Shown: piece by piece, positions 1-4,443 of the stretch
Layout of the letters: each line of letters starts with the position of its first letter
How positions within the stretch are numbered: position 1 is the first letter of the stretch
NCBI GenBank assembly: GCA_902773195.1
Contig: CACYDL010000236.1
Coordinates: 1-6,905, forward strand
DNA: 6,905 nt
Direction: 5' to 3'
DNA from: an uncultured Lachnospiraceae bacterium
GTDB taxonomy: Bacteria; Bacillota_A; Clostridia; Lachnospirales; Lachnospiraceae
The notes under the pieces: model-generated
The model's input: the letters and a program-made list of their open reading frames with translations, nothing else
What the model was told of the DNA's origin: nothing
Database searches by the model: none
Made by a program: the position numbers and the translations under genes

Positions 1-105
1 GCCGATTTTGCTGATCACGAAATAGATTCCGTTCATCAGCAGTCCGAGCACCTCTGCGACCCATTTAATGATCGGCATGCTGCTCTTGGTTAATACATAT
101 GACAC
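1..105 (-). CDS. yidC: YidC/Oxa1-family membrane protein insertase, N-terminal fragment
   Basis: Only the first 35 codons lie in the window; the gene runs off the left edge. YidC/Oxa1 proteins insert and fold inner-membrane proteins, alone or with the Sec translocon. The visible peptide starts VSYVLTKSSMPIIKWVAEVL and continues into a hydrophobic stretch (about residues 16-31), consistent with the short N-terminal region and first membrane segment of the clostridial form, which lacks the large periplasmic domain of E. coli YidC. The start is GTG at 105-103, chosen because a strong AGGAGG Shine-Dalgarno sequence ends 7 nt upstream; the next in-frame ATG (codon 10) has no such site. Position downstream of rpmH, rnpA and yidD is the standard Firmicute order and is the main support for the name, since the catalytic membrane groove is not visible. 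Confidence 0.85.
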   Translation of the reverse strand, partial: MSYVLTKSSMPIIKWVAEVLGLLMNGIYFVISKIG

Positions 106-125
106 GTCTTTTCCTCCTTTATCAT

Positions 126-141
126 CGCGGGACTACCCGCG
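126..141 (-). promoter_or_regulatory. Hairpin just upstream of the yidC ribosome binding site
   Basis: A perfect 6-bp GC inverted repeat (CGCGGG, loop ACTA, CCCGCG) lies 7 nt upstream of the yidC Shine-Dalgarno sequence on the minus strand. No T-run follows it, so it is unlikely to be a terminator. It could insulate or stabilise the yidC part of the transcript. The rest of the 132-nt yidD-yidC gap shows a 7-bp direct repeat GACGCGC (163-169 and 182-188) and no convincing promoter. Confidence 0.4.
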
Positions 142-237
142 CTTGTTACATATTTTCCGGCGGACGCGCCTTTTTTAAAAAGACGCGCTTATAAAGGGCA
201 GCCGGCCGCTGCTCCGGGTCCTTCCGCCGGCGCGGCG

Positions 238-450
238 TCACGGAACGGGGTCGTACCCTCCGCGGGAGAATGGATTGCACCGGAGAATTCTCCACAGACC
301 AAGAAGTCCTCCTTTCAGAGGACCATGCTTTTCAACAGCCTGTATCGCGTAATTGGAACATGTCGGGATATAAGGGCATCTGTACCCTTTATAAGGGGAG
401 ACATGCTTCTGATAGTATCGGATGCCTCCGACCATGATTCTCTTAACCAT
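238..450 (-). CDS. yidD: YidD, membrane protein insertion efficiency factor
   Basis: A 70-residue protein that fits the YidD family (DUF37) along nearly its whole length. YidD is a small inner-face membrane-associated protein that helps YidC insert its clients. Diagnostic features are YYQKHVSP (residues 12-19), the cysteine motif C25-P-x-x-P-T-C31-S-x-Y, GPLKG (43-47), the RILRCNPF block with C58, and the C-terminal GGYDPVP. All three conserved cysteines are present. The ATG at 450 gives the usual family length; a second ATG at codon 6 is possible but would trim the amphipathic N-terminus. The start lies 16 nt after the rnpA stop with only a weak GGCGG-type ribosome site, so translation may be coupled to rnpA. 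The C-terminus ends directly at YDPVP, without the variable tail found in some homologues. Confidence 0.95.
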   Translation of the reverse strand: MVKRIMVGGIRYYQKHVSPYKGYRCPYIPTCSNYAIQAVEKHGPLKGGLLGLWRILRCNPFSRGGYDPVP

Positions 451-466
451 TGCTTTTGTTCCGCCG

Positions 467-784
467 TCACATGAAATTCTTCATGAGACCTGTCAGCGAC
501 TTCTGAAGCGCCGCGTAATCAGAATCCGACGCAGGCTTTCTCGCAATGATCACATAATCCTTGCCTTTCGCGAAAGACGCCTCGCCGAGCCGGCAGATCT
601 CCTTCAGCCGTCTCTTGATTCTGTGACGAACCACGCTGTTTCCGATTTTTTTACTGACCGATATTCCGAAACGGCTGTCGGCCGCCCCGTTGTCGAGCGC
701 GTACAGAACCAGGTTCCTGTCGGCTGTCGACCTGCCCCTTCTGTACACCGCGGCGTATTCCGCGTTTTTCTTAAGACCCGTCAT
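467..784 (-). CDS. rnpA: Ribonuclease P protein component
   Basis: Encodes about 105 residues, the normal size of RnpA, the basic protein that binds RNase P RNA and helps it recognise the 5' leader of precursor tRNAs. Visible hallmarks are the N-terminal [16 protein letters not shown] block (residues 4-19), the central beta-strand segment [14 protein letters not shown] (39-52) and the basic RNR-type motif [10 protein letters not shown] (53-62). The second motif residue is His rather than Asn, a variant I recall from clostridial RnpA. The open frame extends upstream to 865, but that start lies inside a hairpin and the added 27 residues have no family resemblance, so the ATG at 784 is preferred. 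No good Shine-Dalgarno sequence precedes this ATG. The gene follows rpmH by 98 nt and is probably transcribed from the rpmH promoter. Confidence 0.93.
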   Translation of the reverse strand: MTGLKKNAEYAAVYRRGRSTADRNLVLYALDNGAADSRFGISVSKKIGNSVVRHRIKRRLKEICRLGEASFAKGKDYVIIARKPASDSDYAALQKSLTGLMKNFM

Positions 785-847
785 GTGTCGTTGTGTGATG
801 GCGCCGTTCCGGCGGATCCGGGACGGATTTTTTAAATAAAGTAGAAA

Positions 848-874
848 GAAGACCACATGAGACATGTGGTCTTT
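848..874 (-). terminator. Strong hairpin between rpmH and rnpA (attenuator or processing site)
   Basis: AAGACCACATG (849-859) and CATGTGGTCTT (863-873) form an 11-bp perfect stem with a 3-nt loop, extendable by one G-T pair. On the minus strand it starts 9 nt after the rpmH stop codon and is followed by a pyrimidine-rich, interrupted T stretch (TTTCTACTTTATTT). It is therefore a plausible partial terminator that lets rpmH be made in excess over rnpA, or an RNA-processing signal. The T-run is not continuous, so full termination is doubtful, and the downstream genes need read-through because no other promoter is evident. Confidence 0.5.
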
Positions 875-882
875 CGTTCTTT

Positions 883-1023
883 TCAGGCGGAAATCACTTT
901 TCTTCCTTTTGCTCTTCTGGCCGCTAAAACTTTCCTGCCACCGCGTGTGGACATTCTCTTACGAAATCCGTGAACTCTCTGGTGAGAAAGCTTCTTCGGC
1001 TGAAATGTCATCTTTCTGCTCAT
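883..1023 (-). CDS. rpmH: 50S ribosomal protein L34
   Basis: A 46-codon gene translated directly from the sequence. L34 is a short, very basic protein of the large ribosomal subunit. The product begins [20 protein letters not shown] and contains the family core [24 protein letters not shown] before a short ISA tail. Against the usual L34 (about 44 residues) it is 2 residues longer at the N-terminus. The upstream ATG at 1023 is preferred over the ATG at codon 5 because GAGGTG ends 5 nt before it, whereas the second ATG would be too far from that site. It is the first gene of the leftward operon, with its own strong promoter about 36 nt upstream, and sits between the operon's promoter and the rpmH-rnpA hairpin, consistent with high expression. 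Confidence 0.96.
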   Translation of the reverse strand: MSRKMTFQPKKLSHQRVHGFRKRMSTRGGRKVLAARRAKGRKVISA

Positions 1024-1058
1024 TTCTACACCTCGTCTGAAATCAGATTTGCCTGTCT

Positions 1059-1088
1059 ATTATAAAGGTATTGACAGATTTATGTCAA
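1059..1088 (-). promoter_or_regulatory. Sigma-A promoter of the rpmH-rnpA-yidD-yidC operon
   Basis: On the minus strand a perfect -35 TTGACA (1088-1083) is separated by 18 bp from a perfect -10 TATAAT (1064-1059), giving a predicted start near 1052 and a leader of roughly 29 nt. An A/T-rich stretch just upstream of the -35 (about 1093-1122) could act as an UP element. The -35 hexamer is one arm of an inverted repeat, TTGACA (1071-1076) and TGTCAA (1083-1088), which may be an operator or chance. The DnaA-box cluster begins 31 bp upstream of the -35. Confidence 0.85.
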
Positions 1089-1119
1089 GCGGTACTTTTT
1101 AAGAAATAGTTTACGTAAT

Positions 1120-1151
1120 TTATCCACATTTTGTGGAAATCCTGTGGAAAA
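1120..1151. promoter_or_regulatory. DnaA-box cluster upstream of dnaA
   Basis: TTATCCACA at 1120-1128 is a perfect consensus DnaA box on the plus strand. It is followed head-to-head by TGTGGAAAT (1132-1140, 7 of 9 to the reverse consensus TGTGGATAA) and TGTGGAAAA (1143-1151, 8 of 9; its complement TTTTCCACA fits the relaxed consensus TTWTNCACA). The first two form an inverted repeat TCCACA/TGTGGA with a 3-bp spacer. DnaA-ATP is expected to bind here to build the initiation complex and possibly to regulate both divergent promoters. Confidence 0.88.
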
Positions 1152-1296
1152 GTCGTGGTTTTCCTGTGCTTTCATTTTTCGGGACCGCGCCGAATCAACC
1201 TGAATTGCGGAATCCTCCCTGTTTACATCCTTTTTCGGCTTTTCGACAACTTCGGATTATCGGCGGTTTTTTATGTGAACCCGCCGCCCTATACAC

Positions 1297-1325
1297 TTGT
1301 AAAACAGACGTTTTTCACATATAAT
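1297..1325 (+). promoter_or_regulatory. Probable dnaA promoter with embedded DnaA-box-like site
   Basis: TTGTAA (1297-1302, 4 of 6 to the -35 consensus) is followed after 17 bp by a perfect -10 TATAAT (1320-1325). Transcription would start near 1332 and give a leader of about 54 nt. The last 9 bp of the spacer, TTTTTCACA (1311-1319), fit the relaxed DnaA-box consensus TTWTNCACA and directly abut the -10. DnaA bound there would occlude RNA polymerase, which suggests autorepression of dnaA. The function of the box is inferred. Confidence 0.7.
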
Positions 1326-1340
1326 AAGGATAATTGTTCA

Positions 1341-1358
1341 GCGCTCCGCAAGGGGCGC
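1341..1358 (+). promoter_or_regulatory. GCAA-tetraloop hairpin in the dnaA leader
   Basis: In the predicted dnaA mRNA leader, GCGCTCC (1341-1347) pairs with GGGGCGC (1352-1358) through six Watson-Crick pairs and one G-U pair, closed by a GCAA loop of the stable GNRA class. It ends 27 nt before the start codon, so it does not mask the ribosome site, but it may protect the 5' end or affect ribosome loading. The dnaA ribosome site itself is weak (only GGA about 9 nt before the ATG). Confidence 0.5.
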
Positions 1359-1385
1359 CGTAATTCACCCGAACGGATAATAAAT

Positions 1386-2738
1386 ATGGATAATTTGACC
1401 TCTATCGAGACGAGCTGGCCGGCGATTCTCGACCGAATCAAGGTGGAGAACGATCTTACGGACGTCTCTTTTTCTACGTGGATCAAACCTGTCGAGATTC
1501 ACTCGGCGGACAACGAGGGCATCACCTTCATCGTACCGACCGACAACCACATCAACATTCTGAACAAGAAGTATACGCTGGCGATCCGGAACGCGATTCT
1601 GAAGGAAACCGGAATCAACCTCCGGATCCATTATATCACCCCCTCCCAGGCGGAGAAGATCAGGGAGAACAAGAACGACGAAGCGATGGAGGATCTGATG
1701 GACAGAGCCCATCTCGATCCGAGATATACTTTCGATACGTTTGTCGTGGGATCAAACAATAAATTTGCCCACGCCGCCTCTCTGGCGGTGGCAGAGGCGC
1801 CGGGAGAGATCTACAACCCTCTCTATCTCTACGCGGGCGTAGGACTCGGCAAGACGCACCTCATGCACTCCATCGCCCATTTTGTGCTGCGTGAAAATCC
1901 CAACGCCAGGGTTCTCTACGTCACCTCCGAGGCCTTCACCAACGAGCTGATCGACGCCATCCGGAACGGAAACAACTCGGCCATGTCCCATTTCAGGGAC
2001 AAGTACCGGAATATCGACGTCCTCCTGATCGACGACATACAGTTTATTATAGGAAAGGAATCGACCCAGGAGGAATTCTTCCACACCTTCGAGACCCTCT
2101 ACGGGCAGAAGAAGCAGATCGTCGTATCCTCCGACAAGCCGCCGAAGGATCTCAACATTCTCGAGGAGCGCATCCGCTCCCGTCTCGAGATGGGTCTGAT
2201 CGCGGACATTTCCTCCCCGGACTACGAGACCAGGATGGCCATTCTCCGCAAGAAGCAGGACCTGGAGGGCTATCACCTCGACGACGAGATCCTGGATTAC
2301 ATCGCGAAGAACATCAAGTCCAACATCCGGGAGCTGGAGGGCTGCCTCAACAAGGTGAACGCGAAGGCGAAGCTGGAGGAGCGGGTGGTCGACCTCAGCC
2401 TGGCCGAGCAGATCCTGCAGGACATGATCACGCCGAACAAGGAGAAGACCATCACCTGCGACTTCATCATCCGGGTGGTCGCGGATCATTTCAACATGTC
2501 CGTCGACGACCTCCGCAGCTCCCGAAGGGATCACAAGTATCTCTATCCGAGAAATATCGCGATCTACCTGTGCCGGCAGATGACGAACGACTCTCTTCAG
2601 ACCATCGCGCAGAACCTCAACCGGACGGACCACACCACCGCCATCAATTCCATCAACAAGGTGGAGAAGGAGATCCGCAGCAACTCCCAGATGAGGAGCA
2701 CCATCGAGGCCCTCAAAAAGAAGATCAGCCTCGACTGA
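1386..2738 (+). CDS. dnaA: Chromosomal replication initiator protein DnaA
   Basis: A complete 450-residue DnaA, the AAA+ ATPase that binds DnaA boxes, melts the origin and recruits the helicase. Domain I (about residues 1-85) starts MDNLTSIETSWPAILDRIKV. The linker is short. Domain III begins near Y114 (YTFDTFVVGSNNKFAHAAS) and carries Walker A GVGLGKTH (151-158), Walker B VLLIDDIQF (212-220) and the arginine-rich EERIRSRLE segment. Domain IV holds the basic loop and helix-turn-helix. The signature normally read as GGRDHTTV is here NRTDHTTA (D415, H416, T417), with Thr replacing the usual Arg before Asp. The ATG at 1386 is chosen because homology starts there; the frame is open upstream to 1131, but that stretch is origin DNA. 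The Shine-Dalgarno sequence is weak. There is no clear terminator after the stop, so some read-through into dnaN is likely. Confidence 0.97.
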   Translation: MDNLTSIETSWPAILDRIKVENDLTDVSFSTWIKPVEIHSADNEGITFIVPTDNHINILNKKYTLAIRNAILKETGINLRIHYITPSQAEKIRENKNDEAMEDLMDRAHLDPRYTFDTFVVGSNNKFAHAASLAVAEAPGEIYNPLYLYAGVGLGKTHLMHSIAHFVLRENPNARVLYVTSEAFTNELIDAIRNGNNSAMSHFRDKYRNIDVLLIDDIQFIIGKESTQEEFFHTFETLYGQKKQIVVSSDKPPKDLNILEERIRSRLEMGLIADISSPDYETRMAILRKKQDLEGYHLDDEILDYIAKNIKSNIRELEGCLNKVNAKAKLEERVVDLSLAEQILQDMITPNKEKTITCDFIIRVVADHFNMSVDDLRSSRRDHKYLYPRNIAIYLCRQMTNDSLQTIAQNLNRTDHTTAINSINKVEKEIRSNSQMRSTIEALKKKISLD

Positions 2739-2863
2739 GGCGGACGCCCGGCCGGAGGAGCCCGGGAAACGGAGATATCGACATAGCCACGTGGATAACC
2801 GCGGGATAGCCTGTGAATGATTTTCTTTACACGGGAATTATCCTCACGGATCCGGCGATTTTC

Positions 2864-2892
2864 ACAGGCTTTTCCTCACCGGAAACGCCTGT
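2864..2892. repeat. Interrupted palindrome in the dnaA-dnaN origin segment
   Basis: ACAGGC (2864-2869) and TTTCC (2871-2875) pair with GGAAA (2881-2885) and GCCTGT (2887-2892) around a 5-nt loop, leaving a single T/C mismatch. This gives 11 paired positions of 12. It overlaps two degenerate DnaA boxes. It may form a cruciform or RNA hairpin, or be the footprint of a dimeric protein. It lacks a following T-run and so is not a standard terminator. Confidence 0.65.
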
Positions 2893-2893
2893 A

Positions 2894-2924
2894 TTTGCGG
2901 GGATCGGAGGGACTAATCCCCAAA
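2894..2924. repeat. Second inverted repeat adjacent to the final DnaA box
   Basis: GGGGAT (2899-2904) and ATCCCC (2916-2921) are perfect inverted arms with an 11-nt loop. Flanking TTT (2894-2896) and AAA (2922-2924) can extend the stem past a 2-nt bulge. The repeat runs straight into the DnaA-box-like AAATCCACA at 2922-2930, so pairing and DnaA binding would compete. The function is unknown. Confidence 0.5.
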
Positions 2925-2961
2925 TCCACAGGCCCTACTGTTTCTGCTTATTATCTTTTTA
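2922..2961. promoter_or_regulatory. Candidate basal unwinding element: DnaA box, GC step and DnaA-trios
   Basis: AAATCCACA (2922-2930) is followed by GGCC (2931-2934) and then by nine consecutive triplets (2935-2961) that all have T in the middle on the plus strand, so central A on the other strand. The first five are CTA CTG TTT CTG CTT, giving 3'-GAT, GAC, AAA, GAC and GAA-5' opposite. This matches the described box, GC cluster and DnaA-trio arrangement (3'-G/A-A-T-5' like) through which DnaA filaments open double-stranded DNA in B. subtilis. The A/T-rich end of the run (about 2948-2965) would be the first melted segment. Confidence 0.72.
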
Positions 2962-3042
2962 CAATTGATGGACGGCCTCCCCGTCTCTTCCGTTTCCGTC
3001 AGGAAGCGTTCCGCCGGGACAGGCCTCGAAAGGAAGACGTCT

Positions 3043-4146
3043 ATGAAATTTATCGCTGCTAAATCAGATCTTCAGTCGGCTGTCGGTATCGCGGTCAGGG
3101 CCGTTCCCGCCCACACCACGATGACCATCCTGGAGTGCATCCTGATCGAGGCGCAGGGAAACGACATCCGCCTCACTGCCAACGACATGGAGCTGGGCAT
3201 CCGCACCCATCTTCAGGGAACCGTGGAGGTGCCGGGCACCGTCGCGGTCAACGCGAAGATGTTCTCCGACATCGTGCGGAAGCTTCCCCAGGAGATCGTG
3301 GAATTTGAGTCCGACGGCAGCAACATGATCCGGATCCGGAGCGGCAAGGCTCTCTTTGAAATCGCGGGACAGAGCGGGGATGAATTTACCGAGATTCCCA
3401 GCGTCGAGCAGGACAGGAGCATCACGATCTCGCAGTTTTCTCTCAAAAACCTGATCAACCAGACGATTTTCTCCGCCGCGGTCAACGAGAACAACAAGAT
3501 CATGACCGGCGAGCTGTTTGAGATCAGCGGGGATATCCTGCGGGTCGTCGCCCTGGACGGCCACAGGATCGCGATCCGCAAGATCGCCCTCAAGGAATCC
3601 TCCGAGCCGATCAAGGTCATCGTTCCGGCGAAGACTCTCAACGAGATCAGCCGCATTCTTCCGGGGGAGATGGACGACGTCGTCACGATCTTCTTCGCGA
3701 GGAATCATATCGTCTTCGAGATTCCGGGCACGAAGGTGGTGTCGAGACTGATCGACGGTGAGTACTTCAACGTCAACCAGATGATCTCGACGGATTACGA
3801 GACCCGCGTCACGGTCAGGAAAAATGAATTCCTCAGCTGTATCGACCGCGCCTCCCTTTTTGTGAGGGAGGGGGACAAGAAGCCGATCATCTTCGACATC
3901 GAGGACCAGGAGATGAAGCTTTCCATCGACTCCCCGCTGGGATCCATGAACGAGGAGATCGACACGGAGAAGGAGGGCAGGGACCTGGCCATCGGCTTCA
4001 ACCCGAAGTTCCTCATGGACGCCCTCAAGGCCATCGACGACGAGAACGTGACGCTCTATTTCATGAACCCGAAGGCTCCCTGCTTCATCAGGGACGAGGG
4101 GGACAATTACGTCTATCTGATCCTCCCGGTCAATTTCATTCGCTGA
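3043..4146 (+). CDS. dnaN: DNA polymerase III beta subunit (sliding clamp)
   Basis: A 367-residue protein, the normal length of the beta clamp, a ring-shaped dimer that tethers replicative polymerase and many repair proteins to DNA. The N-terminus MKFIAAKSDLQSAVGIAVRA and the segment TTMTILECILIEAQGNDIRLTANDMELGI are typical of domain 1; VVALDGHRIAI (around residues 167-177) belongs to domain 2, and the C-terminus VYLILPVNFIR fits the hydrophobic end that lines the client-binding pocket. The ATG at 3043 is chosen over an in-frame ATG at 2965, because AAGGAAG ends 6 nt upstream of it and homology starts here; the longer form would overlap the origin unwinding element. It follows dnaA across the right part of oriC and precedes yaaA, the usual order. 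I see no separate promoter that I trust. Confidence 0.97.
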   Translation: MKFIAAKSDLQSAVGIAVRAVPAHTTMTILECILIEAQGNDIRLTANDMELGIRTHLQGTVEVPGTVAVNAKMFSDIVRKLPQEIVEFESDGSNMIRIRSGKALFEIAGQSGDEFTEIPSVEQDRSITISQFSLKNLINQTIFSAAVNENNKIMTGELFEISGDILRVVALDGHRIAIRKIALKESSEPIKVIVPAKTLNEISRILPGEMDDVVTIFFARNHIVFEIPGTKVVSRLIDGEYFNVNQMISTDYETRVTVRKNEFLSCIDRASLFVREGDKKPIIFDIEDQEMKLSIDSPLGSMNEEIDTEKEGRDLAIGFNPKFLMDALKAIDDENVTLYFMNPKAPCFIRDEGDNYVYLILPVNFIR

Positions 4147-4155
4147 CGACGCGGG

Positions 4156-4194
4156 CGGAAGACCGGCCGGGGCACACGGGAGGTCCGTCTTCCG
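4156..4194 (+). repeat. Inverted repeat after dnaN
   Basis: CGGAAGAC (4156-4163) and GTCTTCCG (4187-4194) are perfect 8-bp inverted arms around a 23-nt GC-rich interior that can itself fold in part. It lies 10 nt after the dnaN stop and about 40 nt before yaaA. No T-run follows, so it is more likely an RNA stability or processing structure between dnaN and yaaA than a terminator. Confidence 0.45.
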
Positions 4195-4233
4195 GCAGGA
4201 ACCGGGTACATTTTCACGGAAAGGCGATGCGCG

Positions 4234-4432
4234 ATGGAAGAGCTGCATCTTAGAGAAGAATATATCACCCTCGGCCAGCTGCTGAAGGCAGCCGGCATCG
4301 CCGGGAGCGGCGTCGAGGCGAAGGTGATGATCCAGAACGGCGAGGCCGCGGTCAACGGCGAGGTCGACTTAAGACGCGGCAGGAAGCTGCGCGAGGGCGA
4401 CGTCGTCCGCGTGGGCGGTACGGAGATCAAAG

Positions 4433-4443
<11 letters not shown>
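4234..4443 (+). CDS. yaaA: YaaA, small S4-domain RNA-binding protein
   Basis: A 69-residue protein made almost entirely of one S4 RNA-binding fold. The S4 pattern is visible in LGQLLKAAGIAGSGVEAKVMIQNGEAAVNGEVDLRRGRKLREGDVVRV: the helix-loop-helix, the NGEAAVNGE turn near residues 35-43, the RRGRKL basic patch and the GD turn. In Firmicutes the small gene between dnaN and recF is yaaA (also called rlbA), a protein thought to act in ribosome assembly; that role is from family knowledge, not visible here. GGAAAGG ends 9 nt before the ATG. An overlapping ATG at 4226 is in another frame. Its last codons overlap the start of recF by 11 bp, and its coding sequence carries the recF ribosome site, so the two are likely coupled. 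Confidence 0.9.

Larger units (their letters stand above)
1024..1385. other. oriC: Divergent rpmH-dnaA intergenic region, left part of oriC
   Basis: This 362-bp gene-free stretch separates the leftward ribosomal/RNase P operon from rightward dnaA. In order it holds the rpmH ribosome site and promoter, an A/T-rich segment (about 1093-1122, including the palindrome TTACGTAA at 1111-1118), a consensus DnaA box with a phased array of half-sites (1120-1173), a segment of about 120 bp with little I can name apart from a CGGCGG/CCGCCG inverted repeat (1261-1266 and 1281-1286), the dnaA promoter, and the dnaA leader. The position between rpmH and dnaA and the box cluster match the upstream half of a bipartite Firmicute origin. 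An in-frame open reading extension of dnaA crosses much of this DNA but has no coding character. Confidence 0.8.
2739..3042. other. oriC: dnaA-dnaN intergenic region, right part of oriC
   Basis: This 304-bp gap is unusually rich in DnaA-box-like 9-mers. Seen are CGTGGATAA (2790-2798, 8 of 9 on the minus strand), TGTGAATGA (2812-2820, 7 of 9, minus), TTATCCTCA (2838-2846, 8 of 9), ATTTTCACA (2858-2866, one mismatch to TTWTNCACA), TTTTCCTCA (2870-2878, 7 of 9) and AAATCCACA (2922-2930, 7 of 9). None is a perfect consensus. Two interrupted palindromes (2864-2892 and 2894-2924) precede a trio-like unwinding element next to dnaN. The final 75 bp before dnaN look featureless except for its ribosome site. 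No terminator with a T-run is visible after dnaA, so dnaA and dnaN may share a transcript. The location matches the origin-unwinding half of the B. subtilis-type bipartite origin. Confidence 0.82.

Noticed and set aside
785..865. Longer rnpA starting at the ATG at 865
   Set aside because: That ATG lies within the rpmH-rnpA hairpin, and the extra 27 residues do not resemble RnpA, whose normal length starts at 784.
1261..1286. CGGCGG/CCGCCG inverted repeat with a T-run as a terminator upstream of dnaA
   Set aside because: The T-run lies in the loop rather than after the stem, and no gene upstream on this strand needs terminating.
1131..1385. Possible 85-codon N-terminal extension of dnaA, open in frame from a TTG at 1131
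   Set aside because: It runs through the DnaA-box array, the promoter and the leader hairpin, has no resemblance to DnaA domain I, and homology starts at the ATG at 1386.
1752..2633. Long minus-strand open frames opposite dnaA (293 codons), dnaN (394 codons) and gyrB (299 codons)
   Set aside because: They are antisense shadows caused by GC-rich codon bias in the real genes; their low-complexity V/D/L/R-rich translations match no recognisable fold.
2949..2965. -10-like TATTAT (2949-2954) and TACAAT (2960-2965) as a dnaN promoter
   Set aside because: No acceptable -35 lies 16-18 bp upstream of either, and the A/T-rich DNA is better explained by the unwinding element.
2965..3042. Longer dnaN starting at the ATG at 2965
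   Set aside because: It would begin at the unwinding element and has no ribosome site; the ATG at 3043 has a good one and matches the family N-terminus.
2817..3062. 81-codon open frame across the dnaA-dnaN gap
   Set aside because: Composition and lack of a ribosome site suggest chance; it lies across origin repeats and overlaps the start of dnaN.
4212..4220. TTTCACGGA before yaaA as a further DnaA box
   Set aside because: The match to the consensus is poor and it is isolated from the origin clusters.
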